This document shows positions 7,736-16,182 of a stretch of 40,837 nucleotides of DNA, in pieces; within the stretch, counting starts at the first letter, position 1; every line of letters begins with the position of its first letter. A program made the position numbers and the translations under genes. The DNA comes from Sphingomonadaceae bacterium (GTDB taxonomy: Bacteria; Pseudomonadota; Alphaproteobacteria; Sphingomonadales; Sphingomonadaceae): the NCBI GenBank assembly GCA_903642255.1, contig CAHJWP010000005.1:1-40837 (forward strand). Reading direction: 5' to 3'. Below the pieces are notes generated by a model. That model had not been told where the DNA came from. It saw only the letters and a program-made list of their open reading frames with translations, and did not search any database.

Positions 7736-9022
7736 CTAGACGGCGATCGGCGCGTGCGGTGTGAAGCGGATCGGCATATGCTTGATGCCCGGGAAAAGGT
7801 TCGACGCCGACCGCTCGGGCACGCCCAGCACCTCGATGTCGAGCATGTTCTCCAGCATATACTCGAGCATCACCCGCATCTCGAGCCGGGCGAGGTGCGC
7901 CCCGAGGCAAAAATGCTTGCCGAAGCCGAAGCCAAGATGGGCATTGGGCTTGCGCTGGCTGTCGAAGCGGCCCGCGTCGCGAAATGCCGCCTCGTCGCGA
8001 TTGGCCGACAGGTTCCAGACGACGACGAGGTCGCCCTTCCTGATGTCGCGGTCGCCGAGTTTCGTGTCCTCCATCGCGGTCCGCATCTGGTGGTTGAGCG
8101 GCGTCGCCCAGCGGACGAACTCCTCGACGGCGACCTTCAGCGCGCCCGGTTCATGGCGGTGTGACCGCAGCCGCGCCATCTCGGACGGATCGGCACACAG
8201 CGCCTCGAGCCCGGCGCAGAGCGTGTTGCGCGTCGTCTCGTGCCCCGCGGCGAAGAACATCAGGCCGTTATAGGCTAGTTGTTCGTTGCTAAGCAGCCTG
8301 CCGTCGACTTCGGTGCGCGCCATAACGCTGATCAGGTCCGCGCCGTCGCCGGCTCGCCGTTCCAGCGCCAGCCCGAGACAATAGCCGTTGATTTTCGTTA
8401 GCGCCGCGCCGGCGGTTTCTATCGGCGTGCCGATGCTGAACTCGGGATCGTCCGGCGACGCGAACATGTTGTTCCAGATGTACATGTCGTGCCAGTCGCG
8501 GCGCGGGATCGCCATAACATCGGCGATCACCATCAGCGGCAGCTTGGCGGCGACATCGATCGCGAAGTCGCACGCCCCGGTCGGCAGTACGTCGTTGAGG
8601 ATTTCGACGCTCAGCCTGCGCACCAGCGTTTCCAGTTTGGCGACGTTCGGCAGTGCGAACATCTCGGCGAACGCCCGGCGCAGGACATTGTGCGGCTCGC
8701 CGTCCATCGATGACAGGCTCGCGCCGTCGCGGGTCAGCCGTAGCGCTTCCGAATTGGCCTCGTCCTCAAAGTCGGGGTGGGCGGGGAGAACGTTGCCGGC
8801 CTGCTGGATGCTGAACGTCTTGTTGTCGTTGGCGTAGACCTGCTGCGCTTCCTTGAACCGCGTCACCGACCAAAAGCCGCGACTGAGCCGACCTTCGGTC
8901 CAGTGCACGGGATCGTCGCGGCGCAGGCGGGCGTAAACCGCTTCCGGTTTGGTATCGGCGAAGAAGCTGGGGTTGGTGAGGTTCCAGTCGTCAGCGGCAC
9001 GGCCGTCGATGGTTTCGAGCAC
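7736..9022 (-). CDS. Cytochrome P450, class I bacterial type (copy A1)
   Basis: A soluble 428-residue P450 that should use ferredoxin-supplied electrons to hydroxylate or epoxidise a hydrophobic substrate. Motifs in order: the I-helix AAGHETTR with the acid-alcohol pair intact, EEFVRW supplying the K-helix ExxR, and the heme loop FGFGKHFCLGAHLAR with the ligand Cys372. No membrane anchor is present. Start is GTG, with AAGGGAAC about five bases ahead. The epoxide hydrolase begins two bases after its stop, so epoxidation followed by hydrolysis is a natural reading. The protein shares length and many stretches (for example HWTEG, LSRGFWSVT, LGAHLARLEMRVMLEY) with the P450 at 10701-11987, so the two are paralogues. 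The substrate cannot be read from sequence. Confidence 0.95.
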   Translation of the reverse strand: MLETIDGRAADDWNLTNPSFFADTKPEAVYARLRRDDPVHWTEGRLSRGFWSVTRFKEAQQVYANDNKTFSIQQAGNVLPAHPDFEDEANSEALRLTRDGASLSSMDGEPHNVLRRAFAEMFALPNVAKLETLVRRLSVEILNDVLPTGACDFAIDVAAKLPLMVIADVMAIPRRDWHDMYIWNNMFASPDDPEFSIGTPIETAGAALTKINGYCLGLALERRAGDGADLISVMARTEVDGRLLSNEQLAYNGLMFFAAGHETTRNTLCAGLEALCADPSEMARLRSHRHEPGALKVAVEEFVRWATPLNHQMRTAMEDTKLGDRDIRKGDLVVVWNLSANRDEAAFRDAGRFDSQRKPNAHLGFGFGKHFCLGAHLARLEMRVMLEYMLENMLDIEVLGVPERSASNLFPGIKHMPIRFTPHAPIAV

Positions 9023-9188
9023 GACAGTTCCCTTCAGACCCGGAAACTCATAATTTAGCCGTTCCCGCAGCCCCCGGGGACTGCATCATTTCTCATGTGC
9101 GGATGAGGGCAATCGTCATTATCCACCTTGGCGATGAGCAGCGCGCGGCGTGGCCATGGCGCACAGGTTCGACCGGAAGGAAACGGCA
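9023..9188. promoter_or_regulatory. Divergent control region between P450 A1 and aldehyde dehydrogenase
   Basis: The 166 bases between two divergent starts must hold promoters for both genes. It contains an inverted repeat CTCAT / ATGAG at 9092-9096 and 9103-9107 with a six-base spacer, and an A/T-rich patch near 9049-9058 that could supply a -10 for the P450. No clear -35/-10 pair is visible on either strand. The dyad has short arms and may be chance. Confidence 0.35.
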
Positions 9189-10694
9189 ATGGCGTCCACC
9201 GCAAGCGTGACTCCCGACACTCTGGCTGCGATCGACCCGCGCGTCGCGGCGTTCCTGAAACGGTGCCCGACCAGGTTGCTGATCGGCGGCGAGTGGCTCG
9301 CGGCGCGTTCGGGCGACACCTTCGAGAGCTTCGACCCGTCGACCGGTGCAGTGCTCGGCACGTCGGCCGCCGGCGACAGGGCCGACGTCGACCTCGCCGT
9401 GATCGCCGCCCGGCGTGCGTTCGAGGACCCGGTGTGGTCGGGCATGTCGCCGCACGACCGCACGCGCCTGCTGCTACGCATCGCCAACATCGTCGAAGCA
9501 AACCTTGAGGAACTGGCGCAGATCGAATCGCTCAACAACGGGGCACCGCTGTCGTTCGCCCGGGCGATGATCACCAGTGTCGTCGATACGTTCACCTATT
9601 ATGCGGGCTGGCCGACAAAAATCTATGGTGAGACCAATCCGAGCGTGCCGGGCATTCTCAACTATACGCTGCGCGAGCCGGTCGGCGTCTGCGGCCAGAT
9701 CGTGCCGTGGAATGGTCCGTTGAGCAGTGCGGCGTGGAAGATCGGCCCGGCGCTGGCGTGCGGCAATACCGTGATCCTCAAGCCGGCCGAACAAACACCG
9801 TTGAGCGCGATACGCTTCGGCGAGTTGCTGATCGAGGCCGGCGTGCCGCCCGGCGTCGTCAACATCGTCACTGGCATGGGCGAGACTGCGGGGGCCGCGA
9901 TCACCGACCATCCCGGCATCGACAAGGTTGGCTTCACCGGCTCGACCGAGGTCGGCAAGAAGATTCTTGCTGCCTCAACCTCGAACCTCAAGCGCGTCAC
10001 GCTGGAACTCGGCGGTAAATCGCCGAACATCATATTCGCCGACGCCGACCTCGACGCTGCCGCAGCGACCAGTGTCCAGGGCTTCTGCTTCCTGTCAGGC
10101 CAGATCTGCGTGGCTGCGTCGCGCATGTTCGTCCACGAGAGCGTCCACGACGCCTTCGCCGCCAAGCTTGCCGACAGCCTCGCCCACTTCACCGTCGGCG
10201 ACCCGTTCGACGCAACGACGACGATGGGACCGCTGGTGTCGCGCGAGCAGTTCGATCGCGTCACCTCGTATTTCGCCATCGGGCGCGCCGATGGCGCGCG
10301 CGTCGCCGCCGGAGGCGCGGCGGTCGACCGACCCGGCTATTACGTCCAGCCGACAATCTTCGCCGGCGTCAGCAACGACATGCGAATCGCGCGCGAGGAA
10401 ATCTTCGGACCGGTTACCGTACTGATCCCGTTCACGGACGAAGACGAGGTTATCGCACTGGCCAACCAGACCGAATTTGGCCTCGCGGCGGCGGTTTGGA
10501 CCCGCGACCTTGGCCGCGCCCACCGCGTCGCGCGTGCGCTCAAGGCGGGCACGGTGTGGATCAACACATATCTCCACGTCGACCTGATCTCGCCGTTCGG
10601 CGGCTACAAGCAGTCAGGCATCGGTCGCGAGCTCGGCCGCCACTCGATCGACGCCTATACAGAGATCAAATCGGTCTACGCCAAGCTCGACTGA
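9189..10694 (+). CDS. NAD(P)-dependent aldehyde dehydrogenase
   Basis: A 501-residue aldehyde dehydrogenase oxidising an aldehyde to the carboxylate. The general-base Glu273 lies in LELGGKSPN and the nucleophile Cys307 in GQICVAASR. Also present are the cofactor motif GFTGSTEVGKK and the C-terminal SPFGGYKQSGIGRE, all at the expected spacing for the ALDH superfamily. I start at 9189 rather than at the ATG 13 codons upstream because GGAAGGAAA at 9175-9183 is correctly placed for it. The gene is the only plus-strand gene between two P450 blocks; it is divergent from P450 A1 and convergent with P450 A2, whose stop is six bases past its own. This position suggests it handles aldehydes arising from the P450/epoxide-hydrolase products. 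Confidence 0.94.
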   Translation: MASTASVTPDTLAAIDPRVAAFLKRCPTRLLIGGEWLAARSGDTFESFDPSTGAVLGTSAAGDRADVDLAVIAARRAFEDPVWSGMSPHDRTRLLLRIANIVEANLEELAQIESLNNGAPLSFARAMITSVVDTFTYYAGWPTKIYGETNPSVPGILNYTLREPVGVCGQIVPWNGPLSSAAWKIGPALACGNTVILKPAEQTPLSAIRFGELLIEAGVPPGVVNIVTGMGETAGAAITDHPGIDKVGFTGSTEVGKKILAASTSNLKRVTLELGGKSPNIIFADADLDAAAATSVQGFCFLSGQICVAASRMFVHESVHDAFAAKLADSLAHFTVGDPFDATTTMGPLVSREQFDRVTSYFAIGRADGARVAAGGAAVDRPGYYVQPTIFAGVSNDMRIAREEIFGPVTVLIPFTDEDEVIALANQTEFGLAAAVWTRDLGRAHRVARALKAGTVWINTYLHVDLISPFGGYKQSGIGRELGRHSIDAYTEIKSVYAKLD

Positions 10695-10700
10695 GAATGC

Positions 10701-11987
10701 TCAGGCCGCGATGCGACTGCCGGTATCGCCGGTGCCGACCCGGCGCCGGAAGCGGATCGGTAAGTGCTTGATCCCCCAGAACAGGTTCGAAGCGGCCATT
10801 TCCACGGGCCCGGCAAGTTCGATGTCGTCCATGTATTCAAGGACGTATTCGAGCATGACGCGCATTTCGAGCCGGGCGAGGTGCGCTCCGAGGCAAAAGT
10901 GCTTGCCGGCCGCAAAGCCGATATGATTATTCGGCGCGCGCGCGGCATTGAAGGCGCCGGCATCGACGAACCCGGTCTCGTCGCGATTGGCTGATGCGAA
11001 CCACGGCACAACCCAGTCGCCTTCCTTGATCGCCGTGCCGCCGAGGTCGAAATCCTCGGTCGCGGTCCGCAGCGTATGGGTGAGCGGCGACGCCCAGCGC
11101 ACCATTTCCTCACCCGCGGTCGCGAGCACCTTCGCGTTGAATCGCTGTTCACGAAGCGCGGCTATTTGGCCTGGTGCCCGCAGCAGCTCGAGGACTCCTG
11201 CCGACAGGGCAGCGCGCGTCGTCTCGTGCCCGGCGGCGAAGAACATCAGGCCGTTGAAGCCAAGCTTTTCGTCGTCGAGTCTGACCCCGTCGATCTCGGC
11301 GAGGCTGAGCTGGCTGATCAGGTCGTCGCCCGGGTTCCCGCGGCGTTCGCGGGCAAGGGTCGTGAGATACTCCATTAGCCCCCGGGTGCCGGCGGTCGAT
11401 GTGGTGACCGCATTGCCAAGGCTCCACTCGGGGTCTTCGGGCGCCGCCATCATGTTGTTGAAGCGATAAAGCTGCTCGGCGTCCGCCACCGGCAGGTTCA
11501 TCATCTCGCCGATGACGACGAGCGGCAGGCGGCCTGCCATGTGGACCGTGAAATCGCACTCGCCCCGGTCAAGCACGGTCTCGAAGATGCTTTGCGTGCA
11601 GCGCCGGACCAATGCCTCGAGACTGCCGATGCCGCCGACCGAGAAGCGGTCGGCAAACACCTTGCGGAGGTGCTTATGCGGCTCGCCGTCCATCATCGAC
11701 AACTGGGCGCCAGAGCGGGCGAGATGGAGGAAGTAGCTGGTCTGAGGGTCCTCGAGATCGGCGTTCGCCGGCAGGGCGGCCCCGAAGCGACCCGAGCTGA
11801 ACACGCGCGTGTCGTTCATCATCACGGTCCGGACGTCGGCGAGCTTCGTCACCGACCAGAAACCCCGGCTCAGCGCGCCTTCGGTCCAGTGGATCGGGTC
11901 GTCCCGCCGCATCCGGGCGAAGATCGCATGCGGGTCGCCGGTGGCGAAGAACGTCGGGTCGGTCAACTTCCTGTCATCTTCCCGCAT
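10701..11987 (-). CDS. Cytochrome P450, class I bacterial type (copy A2)
   Basis: A soluble 428-residue P450 with AAGHETTR in the I helix, EEMVRW as the ExxR segment and FAAGKHFCLGAHLAR as the heme loop (Cys365). It is a paralogue of the P450 at 7736-9022: the N-terminal segments around DDPIHWTEG and LSRGFWSVT and the region after the heme loop match closely. The start at 11987 has AAGGA seven bases before it; an ATG nine codons upstream lacks such a site. It is the last gene of a minus-strand operon of epoxide hydrolase, ferredoxin, TonB-dependent receptor and P450, so the ferredoxin two genes ahead is its likely electron donor. Role: first or second oxygenation of a hydrophobic substrate, substrate unknown. 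Confidence 0.95.
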   Translation of the reverse strand: MREDDRKLTDPTFFATGDPHAIFARMRRDDPIHWTEGALSRGFWSVTKLADVRTVMMNDTRVFSSGRFGAALPANADLEDPQTSYFLHLARSGAQLSMMDGEPHKHLRKVFADRFSVGGIGSLEALVRRCTQSIFETVLDRGECDFTVHMAGRLPLVVIGEMMNLPVADAEQLYRFNNMMAAPEDPEWSLGNAVTTSTAGTRGLMEYLTTLARERRGNPGDDLISQLSLAEIDGVRLDDEKLGFNGLMFFAAGHETTRAALSAGVLELLRAPGQIAALREQRFNAKVLATAGEEMVRWASPLTHTLRTATEDFDLGGTAIKEGDWVVPWFASANRDETGFVDAGAFNAARAPNNHIGFAAGKHFCLGAHLARLEMRVMLEYVLEYMDDIELAGPVEMAASNLFWGIKHLPIRFRRRVGTGDTGSRIAA

Positions 11988-12046
11988 CGTCGTGTCCTTG
12001 CCACCGGTATCCACGCATGGTCGTCGTCGTGTCTGCGAGTCGCCGA

Positions 12047-14359
12047 TTAGAGCTTGAAGCCGATCGCGACGCCATAGGTACGTGGCTCGATCTCGGCCTT
12101 GCCGAGACGGAACGGGCTCGTCCCGACCCCGATCTGCTGCAGGTCGGTGAGGTTCTGTCCGAAGACGCGGACATAATAACGCTCCCGTGGCGCGAACAGC
12201 GTCGCCGCGGCGTTGGCCCGGTCGTAGGCAAACACCACGTTGCCGTCGCCGACCACAGTCTTGAACGATGACGTGTGGAAATAATCGCCGGTGAAGACGA
12301 TCTTCCAGTCGTTTTTCATGCTGAGCGTATAGTCGGCCCCGACATCGAACGATACGGTCGGTGCGCCCAATCCCTGCGTGCCCGACGCGTCGATACTGGC
12401 GGCAAACGGGACACCATTGGCATCCAGCCGAAATCCCCCGGCGTTCGGAAAGCTGCCGAAGCGTGCGTGCAGGTAGGAACCGTTCGCCCGGAAGGTCAAA
12501 TCGGGCGTCGCGCGCCAGATAATGTCACCGTCGAAGCCATAGATGTGCTCGCTGCCCGCGTTCTCGAGAAGCTGGGTCTGCGCTGCCGTCGCGGTGATGC
12601 TGCTGACCTGCAGGTTACGATAATTATAATAGAATGCCGCGGCGTTGATCTGCAGCGTGCGGTCGAAGAACTTCGACTTGATCCCGGCCTCGAAGGCGTC
12701 GAGCACCTCGGGCTTGACCGCCGCCGGCGGGCAGCCCGTCGTCGCGCCGGGGGCGCACGGCGGACTGAAGTCGCTGAAGTTGTAGACGCCGCTCTTGAAG
12801 CCGCGGTTGTAGCTGACGTAACCGAGAATATCGTCGCTGAATTCATGGTCGAGGGCGAACCGCCACGTCAGTTTCTTATAGTCGACGGTGGGCTGCGTCA
12901 CGCTATAAAATGGAAAGATCGACGGCGGCAGCCCGGTTCCCGGGCCGCCAGCCCCAGATACGGCATAATGATAATTACGACTTTCGTCCGAATAGCGCAG
13001 GCCAGCGGTGAATTTGGTGTTGCTGGTTATGCTGTACGTCGCCTGTCCATATACCGCCTTGGCGTTGATGGTGCCACCCTCGTCGATGTGGGTGACCGAC
13101 CCGCCGGGAACTGTGCCCACCGGTGCCAGTGTCGGATCGTTGGCAACTTCACGTGGCGCATTCTGGATGATGTTCAGCGTCGATTTCGGTACACCACGAT
13201 AGTAATACAGTCCACCTGTCGCCTGCAGCGGACCGTTACCAGTGGTCAAAACCTGTAGCTCTTGGGAAACATCTTCGACTTTAACAAGGTTGCCAAAATA
13301 GAAAAGATTGGCGCTGGTACCGTCGTAGTCGAGACCCTGCGTCGTTCGGGCATTGTCGTAGCCGGTAATCGAGACAATATCGAAGCCGGGCAGTGAGTAC
13401 CGCAGGTGAAGGCTAGGCTGGAAGTACTTCACGGTCCCGTAGTCCGGGGTGCCGGTATACGTATAGCGGGCAAAACCGGCTGTTCCACCGACTTGAACGC
13501 CGATCGGTATGGTGCCGGGCACCGGGCTCACCGGGTTGAGATCGGTATACTGCCGGTCATAATAGATGAAGGATGCGATCGCCTCAAAGTTACCGGGCCG
13601 CCAGATGATCTTGCCGTTGATGGCATCGACGCCGGTGCCGCCAAACTTGCCGAGATTGCTGTATAACGGGTTGGTGTACTGCTCGTAGTCGCCGCCCAAG
13701 CGGTGCAGATAGGCGACGCTCACGCCGAGCGTATCGGTGATCGGCGTCCCACCGAACAACCGCCCGCTGAACTTGTCGAGGTTACCGTACGATGCCTCGC
13801 CCTCGATCTCGGTATGATCGGTCGGTCCGCGGGTCGTCACCGTGATTGCACCACCCGTCGCGTTACGCCCGAACAGCGTTCCCTGCGGACCCTTCAGCAC
13901 CTCGATCTGCGAAATCGCGGCGAGATCGATGTTGCTAGCGGTCTTGTCCGACTGGTAGACTCCGTCGACATACAGCGCCACTGAGTTGTCGTTGGCAACC
14001 GCCGGCGTAAGCGCCCCGACGCCGCGCAACACCGGCGTGAAATAGGCATTCGCCTGGGTCGAACTGCCGACCGTCAGGCCGGGCGTGATACGCGGCAGGT
14101 CGATTGTCGATCCGATCCCCGACGTCTCAAGCTGCGCCGGGGTGATCGCTGTGACTGCGATCGGCACCTTGCTCAGTGATTCCGACCGGCGCTGGGCGGT
14201 CACGACAATGTCGGCGATTTCGCCCGACGGCGAAGCGGCTTCCGGCGCGACGGCCGGCGCGGCGGCCGTCTGCGCGATGGTCGCCACCGGCATCAATATG
14301 CTGGACAAAAACAGGACCCGGACGAATGCGTCACGCGACTTACCTGCGGTATTCAACAT
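12047..14359 (-). CDS. TonB-dependent outer-membrane receptor
   Basis: A 770-residue outer-membrane receptor for energised uptake. A signal peptide with a hydrophobic run VLFLSSILMPVATIAQ covers about residues 14-30. After it come a TonB-box-like ADIVVTAQRR, a plug domain (about 55-170, with GPQGTLFGRNATGGAI) and a 22-strand-type barrel of the family's usual length ending in GVAIGFKL. AAGGGGAG stands eight bases before the ATG. In sphingomonads such receptors often accompany degradation genes for organic compounds, and this one sits inside an operon with an epoxide hydrolase, a ferredoxin and a P450. Import of the P450 substrate or a related compound is therefore more likely than siderophore uptake; that is inference. 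The gene looks poorer in GC than its neighbours: 25 of 60 bases are G or C at 13261-13320, against 46 of 60 at 39601-39660. Confidence 0.93.
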   Translation of the reverse strand: MLNTAGKSRDAFVRVLFLSSILMPVATIAQTAAAPAVAPEAASPSGEIADIVVTAQRRSESLSKVPIAVTAITPAQLETSGIGSTIDLPRITPGLTVGSSTQANAYFTPVLRGVGALTPAVANDNSVALYVDGVYQSDKTASNIDLAAISQIEVLKGPQGTLFGRNATGGAITVTTRGPTDHTEIEGEASYGNLDKFSGRLFGGTPITDTLGVSVAYLHRLGGDYEQYTNPLYSNLGKFGGTGVDAINGKIIWRPGNFEAIASFIYYDRQYTDLNPVSPVPGTIPIGVQVGGTAGFARYTYTGTPDYGTVKYFQPSLHLRYSLPGFDIVSITGYDNARTTQGLDYDGTSANLFYFGNLVKVEDVSQELQVLTTGNGPLQATGGLYYYRGVPKSTLNIIQNAPREVANDPTLAPVGTVPGGSVTHIDEGGTINAKAVYGQATYSITSNTKFTAGLRYSDESRNYHYAVSGAGGPGTGLPPSIFPFYSVTQPTVDYKKLTWRFALDHEFSDDILGYVSYNRGFKSGVYNFSDFSPPCAPGATTGCPPAAVKPEVLDAFEAGIKSKFFDRTLQINAAAFYYNYRNLQVSSITATAAQTQLLENAGSEHIYGFDGDIIWRATPDLTFRANGSYLHARFGSFPNAGGFRLDANGVPFAASIDASGTQGLGAPTVSFDVGADYTLSMKNDWKIVFTGDYFHTSSFKTVVGDGNVVFAYDRANAAATLFAPRERYYVRVFGQNLTDLQQIGVGTSPFRLGKAEIEPRTYGVAIGFKL

Positions 14360-14409
14360 CGATTTTCTCCCCTTGGTTATTGTTTCAATCGCCTAGGCTA
14401 TTGGCTGCC

Positions 14410-14733
14410 TTATGTTTGCCGATCCGGTGTCGTCATCGTGATCCCATCAAGTTCGCTGGTCAGAGTAATCTGGCAACTCAGCCGGCTGGTCGGGCGGCGC
14501 TCGGCGACTGTCCCATCGAGCAATTCGTTCTCGTGCTCGGCCATCGGTACCAGCCGGTCGAACCATGCTTCGTCAACATAGACGTGGCAGGTTGCGCAGT
14601 TGCAGAATCCGCCGCACTCGGCCTCGATGCCCTTCACGTCCCGCGACGTCGCGATGTACATGACCGAATCGCCAACATCGCCATCGACGGTGGTCGACGT
14701 CCCGTCATCGTGCAGAAAATTGACCTTCGGCAT
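14410..14733 (-). CDS. [2Fe-2S] ferredoxin, adrenodoxin/putidaredoxin type
   Basis: A 107-residue electron carrier. Cluster ligands are Cys40, Cys46, Cys49 and Cys87, giving the C-x5-C-x2-C-x37-C pattern of vertebrate-type ferredoxins that serve bacterial class I P450s. An extra Cys44 sits within the loop. Its ATG follows directly on the TGA of the upstream epoxide hydrolase with no base between, so it is probably translated by coupling. It is the only ferredoxin in a window with four P450s, and no ferredoxin reductase is seen, so the reductase must be encoded elsewhere. The TonB receptor and P450 A2 follow downstream in the same direction. Confidence 0.95.
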   Translation of the reverse strand: MPKVNFLHDDGTSTTVDGDVGDSVMYIATSRDVKGIEAECGGFCNCATCHVYVDEAWFDRLVPMAEHENELLDGTVAERRPTSRLSCQITLTSELDGITMTTPDRQT

Positions 14734-15927
14734 TCAGCACTCCCCGACATGTTGCGCCGCGCCGTCGCGCAGCGGCCTGAAAAAGGCGCGGATGTCGCCG
14801 ACCAGCAGGTCCGGTTCCTCCATCGGCGCGAAATGGCCGCCGCGCTCGGCAACCGTCCAGCGTTGCAGGTTGAAGTAGCGCTCGACCCACGCGCGCGGCA
14901 TCATCAGGACTTCCTTTGGAAAAACGAGCGCAGCGGTCGGCACCTCGATCACCGGTGTCCTGTCGTGCCACGCCGCCCAGCCGTTGCGCGCCGGTTCGGC
15001 GTAATAGCGCGCCGAGGTAGCGTAGCTTTCGGTCAGCCAGTAGATCATGGCCGTCGTGATCACGTCGTCCCGGCTGAACCGCGTCTCGACATCGCCCGCG
15101 CAATCGCTCCACGCGCGGCGCTTCTCGACGATCCATGCGAGCAACCCGACCGGCGAGTCGTTCAGAGCATAGCTGATGGTCTGCGGGCGCGTCCGCTGGA
15201 TCGCAGAATAAGCTGTCGCCGTTCTAAGGAACTGCTGATTTCGGTCGAACCAGCCAGCTTCTGCGGGGCCGTAGTCCGCCGCGCCTGGCAGGCCGGCTCC
15301 GCCGCCACGACTGCTGTCGATCGGCAACATGAAGTGGAGATGGAGACCGAACAGCTTGTCAGCGTGAGCATGGCCGAGCTGCGCGGTAACCAGCGCGCCA
15401 AAATCCCCACCCTGGGCGGCAAAGCGCTTGTACCCCAGTTCGCCCTGCATCAACTTTACCCAGAGTTCGGCCGTTGCCGCAAAATCGACGCCTGCGGTCA
15501 GCGGAGTCGAGAAGCCGAAGCCGGGCAGCGATGGCACCACGACATCGAACGCGTCGGCGGGATCCCCACCATAGGCCGCCGGATCGGTCAGCGGACCGAT
15601 GACTTTGTGATAATCCCAAAAGGTCCATGGCCAGCCATGCGACAGGATCAGCGGCATCGGCGATGGCCCCCGGCCGCATTCATGCACATAATGGATCGAC
15701 ACGCCGTCGATCTCGCCGCGAAAATGCGTGAAGCCATTGATCGCGCGCTCGTGGGTCCGCCAGTCGTAGCCGTTGAGCCAATAAGCGTGCAGCGATCGAA
15801 GGTAATTGTAGTCGGTACCGTAACTCCAGTCGTCATTGTCGATCAGCTCCGGCCAACGCGTCTCAACAAGCCGCTGCCGCAGATCGTTCAACTGGCACTC
15901 GTCTATGCTGATCTTGAACGGATCCAT
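14734..15927 (-). CDS. Epoxide hydrolase, EHN-type alpha/beta hydrolase (copy 2)
   Basis: A 397-residue epoxide hydrolase with an N-terminal EHN domain (FKISIDECQLNDLRQRL region), the oxyanion loop SHGWPWTF, nucleophile Asp175 in QGGDFGA, cap Tyr in RPQTISYALNDSP and catalytic His365 in RGGHFAPME. It shares this complete set with the paralogue at 6588-7733; the HGWPGS loop of that copy reads HGWPWT here, which could change the entrance to the active site. First gene of the operon with ferredoxin, TonB receptor and P450 A2. A TTGACA on the minus strand (15968-15963) lies shortly upstream of its ATG and may be part of its promoter, although a good -10 is not evident. Confidence 0.93.
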   Translation of the reverse strand: MDPFKISIDECQLNDLRQRLVETRWPELIDNDDWSYGTDYNYLRSLHAYWLNGYDWRTHERAINGFTHFRGEIDGVSIHYVHECGRGPSPMPLILSHGWPWTFWDYHKVIGPLTDPAAYGGDPADAFDVVVPSLPGFGFSTPLTAGVDFAATAELWVKLMQGELGYKRFAAQGGDFGALVTAQLGHAHADKLFGLHLHFMLPIDSSRGGGAGLPGAADYGPAEAGWFDRNQQFLRTATAYSAIQRTRPQTISYALNDSPVGLLAWIVEKRRAWSDCAGDVETRFSRDDVITTAMIYWLTESYATSARYYAEPARNGWAAWHDRTPVIEVPTAALVFPKEVLMMPRAWVERYFNLQRWTVAERGGHFAPMEEPDLLVGDIRAFFRPLRDGAAQHVGEC

Positions 15928-16182
15928 AACTCTTAGTATTTCTCGTAAAAACGGAGCGATAGTGTCAAATACTCGGACGCTAGCGATATTCCGGAGCTTC
16001 CTTCGAGCCGCCCCGACAAGCTTTAAAGTGCGTCTTACAGATGTCTTTGAGAGAACTTCGCCGAAAAATTGACAGGACGGCTCGAAATTTTCTCACATCG
16101 GCGCTTGGCCGGCGCGAATCCGGAAGACGCAGACTATAGGATGAAAATTGGGGGCGTCAGGTGACGCTCACCAAGAGGGGAC
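15928..16182. promoter_or_regulatory. Divergent promoter region, A/T-rich
   Basis: The 255 bases lie between the divergent starts of the epoxide hydrolase operon and the dehydratase operon and contain no gene. It is clearly A/T-rich for this window: 26 of 60 bases are G or C at 16021-16080. TTGACA hexamers face outward on both strands, minus at 15968-15963 and plus at 16069-16074. A TATAGG lies at 16135-16140. No hexamer pair has ideal spacing. The perfect palindrome listed separately lies close to the plus-strand start. Confidence 0.5.
16154..16167. promoter_or_regulatory. Perfect inverted repeat, possible operator
   Basis: GCGTCA and TGACGC form perfect six-base arms around GG, ending 15 bases before the ATG of the dehydratase gene. 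The position between a possible -10 (TATAGG, 16135-16140) and the ribosome site would suit a repressor operator. No dedicated regulator gene adjoins it, and the protein that would bind is unknown. As RNA it would be a weak two-base-loop hairpin, so a DNA site is more likely. Confidence 0.35.
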
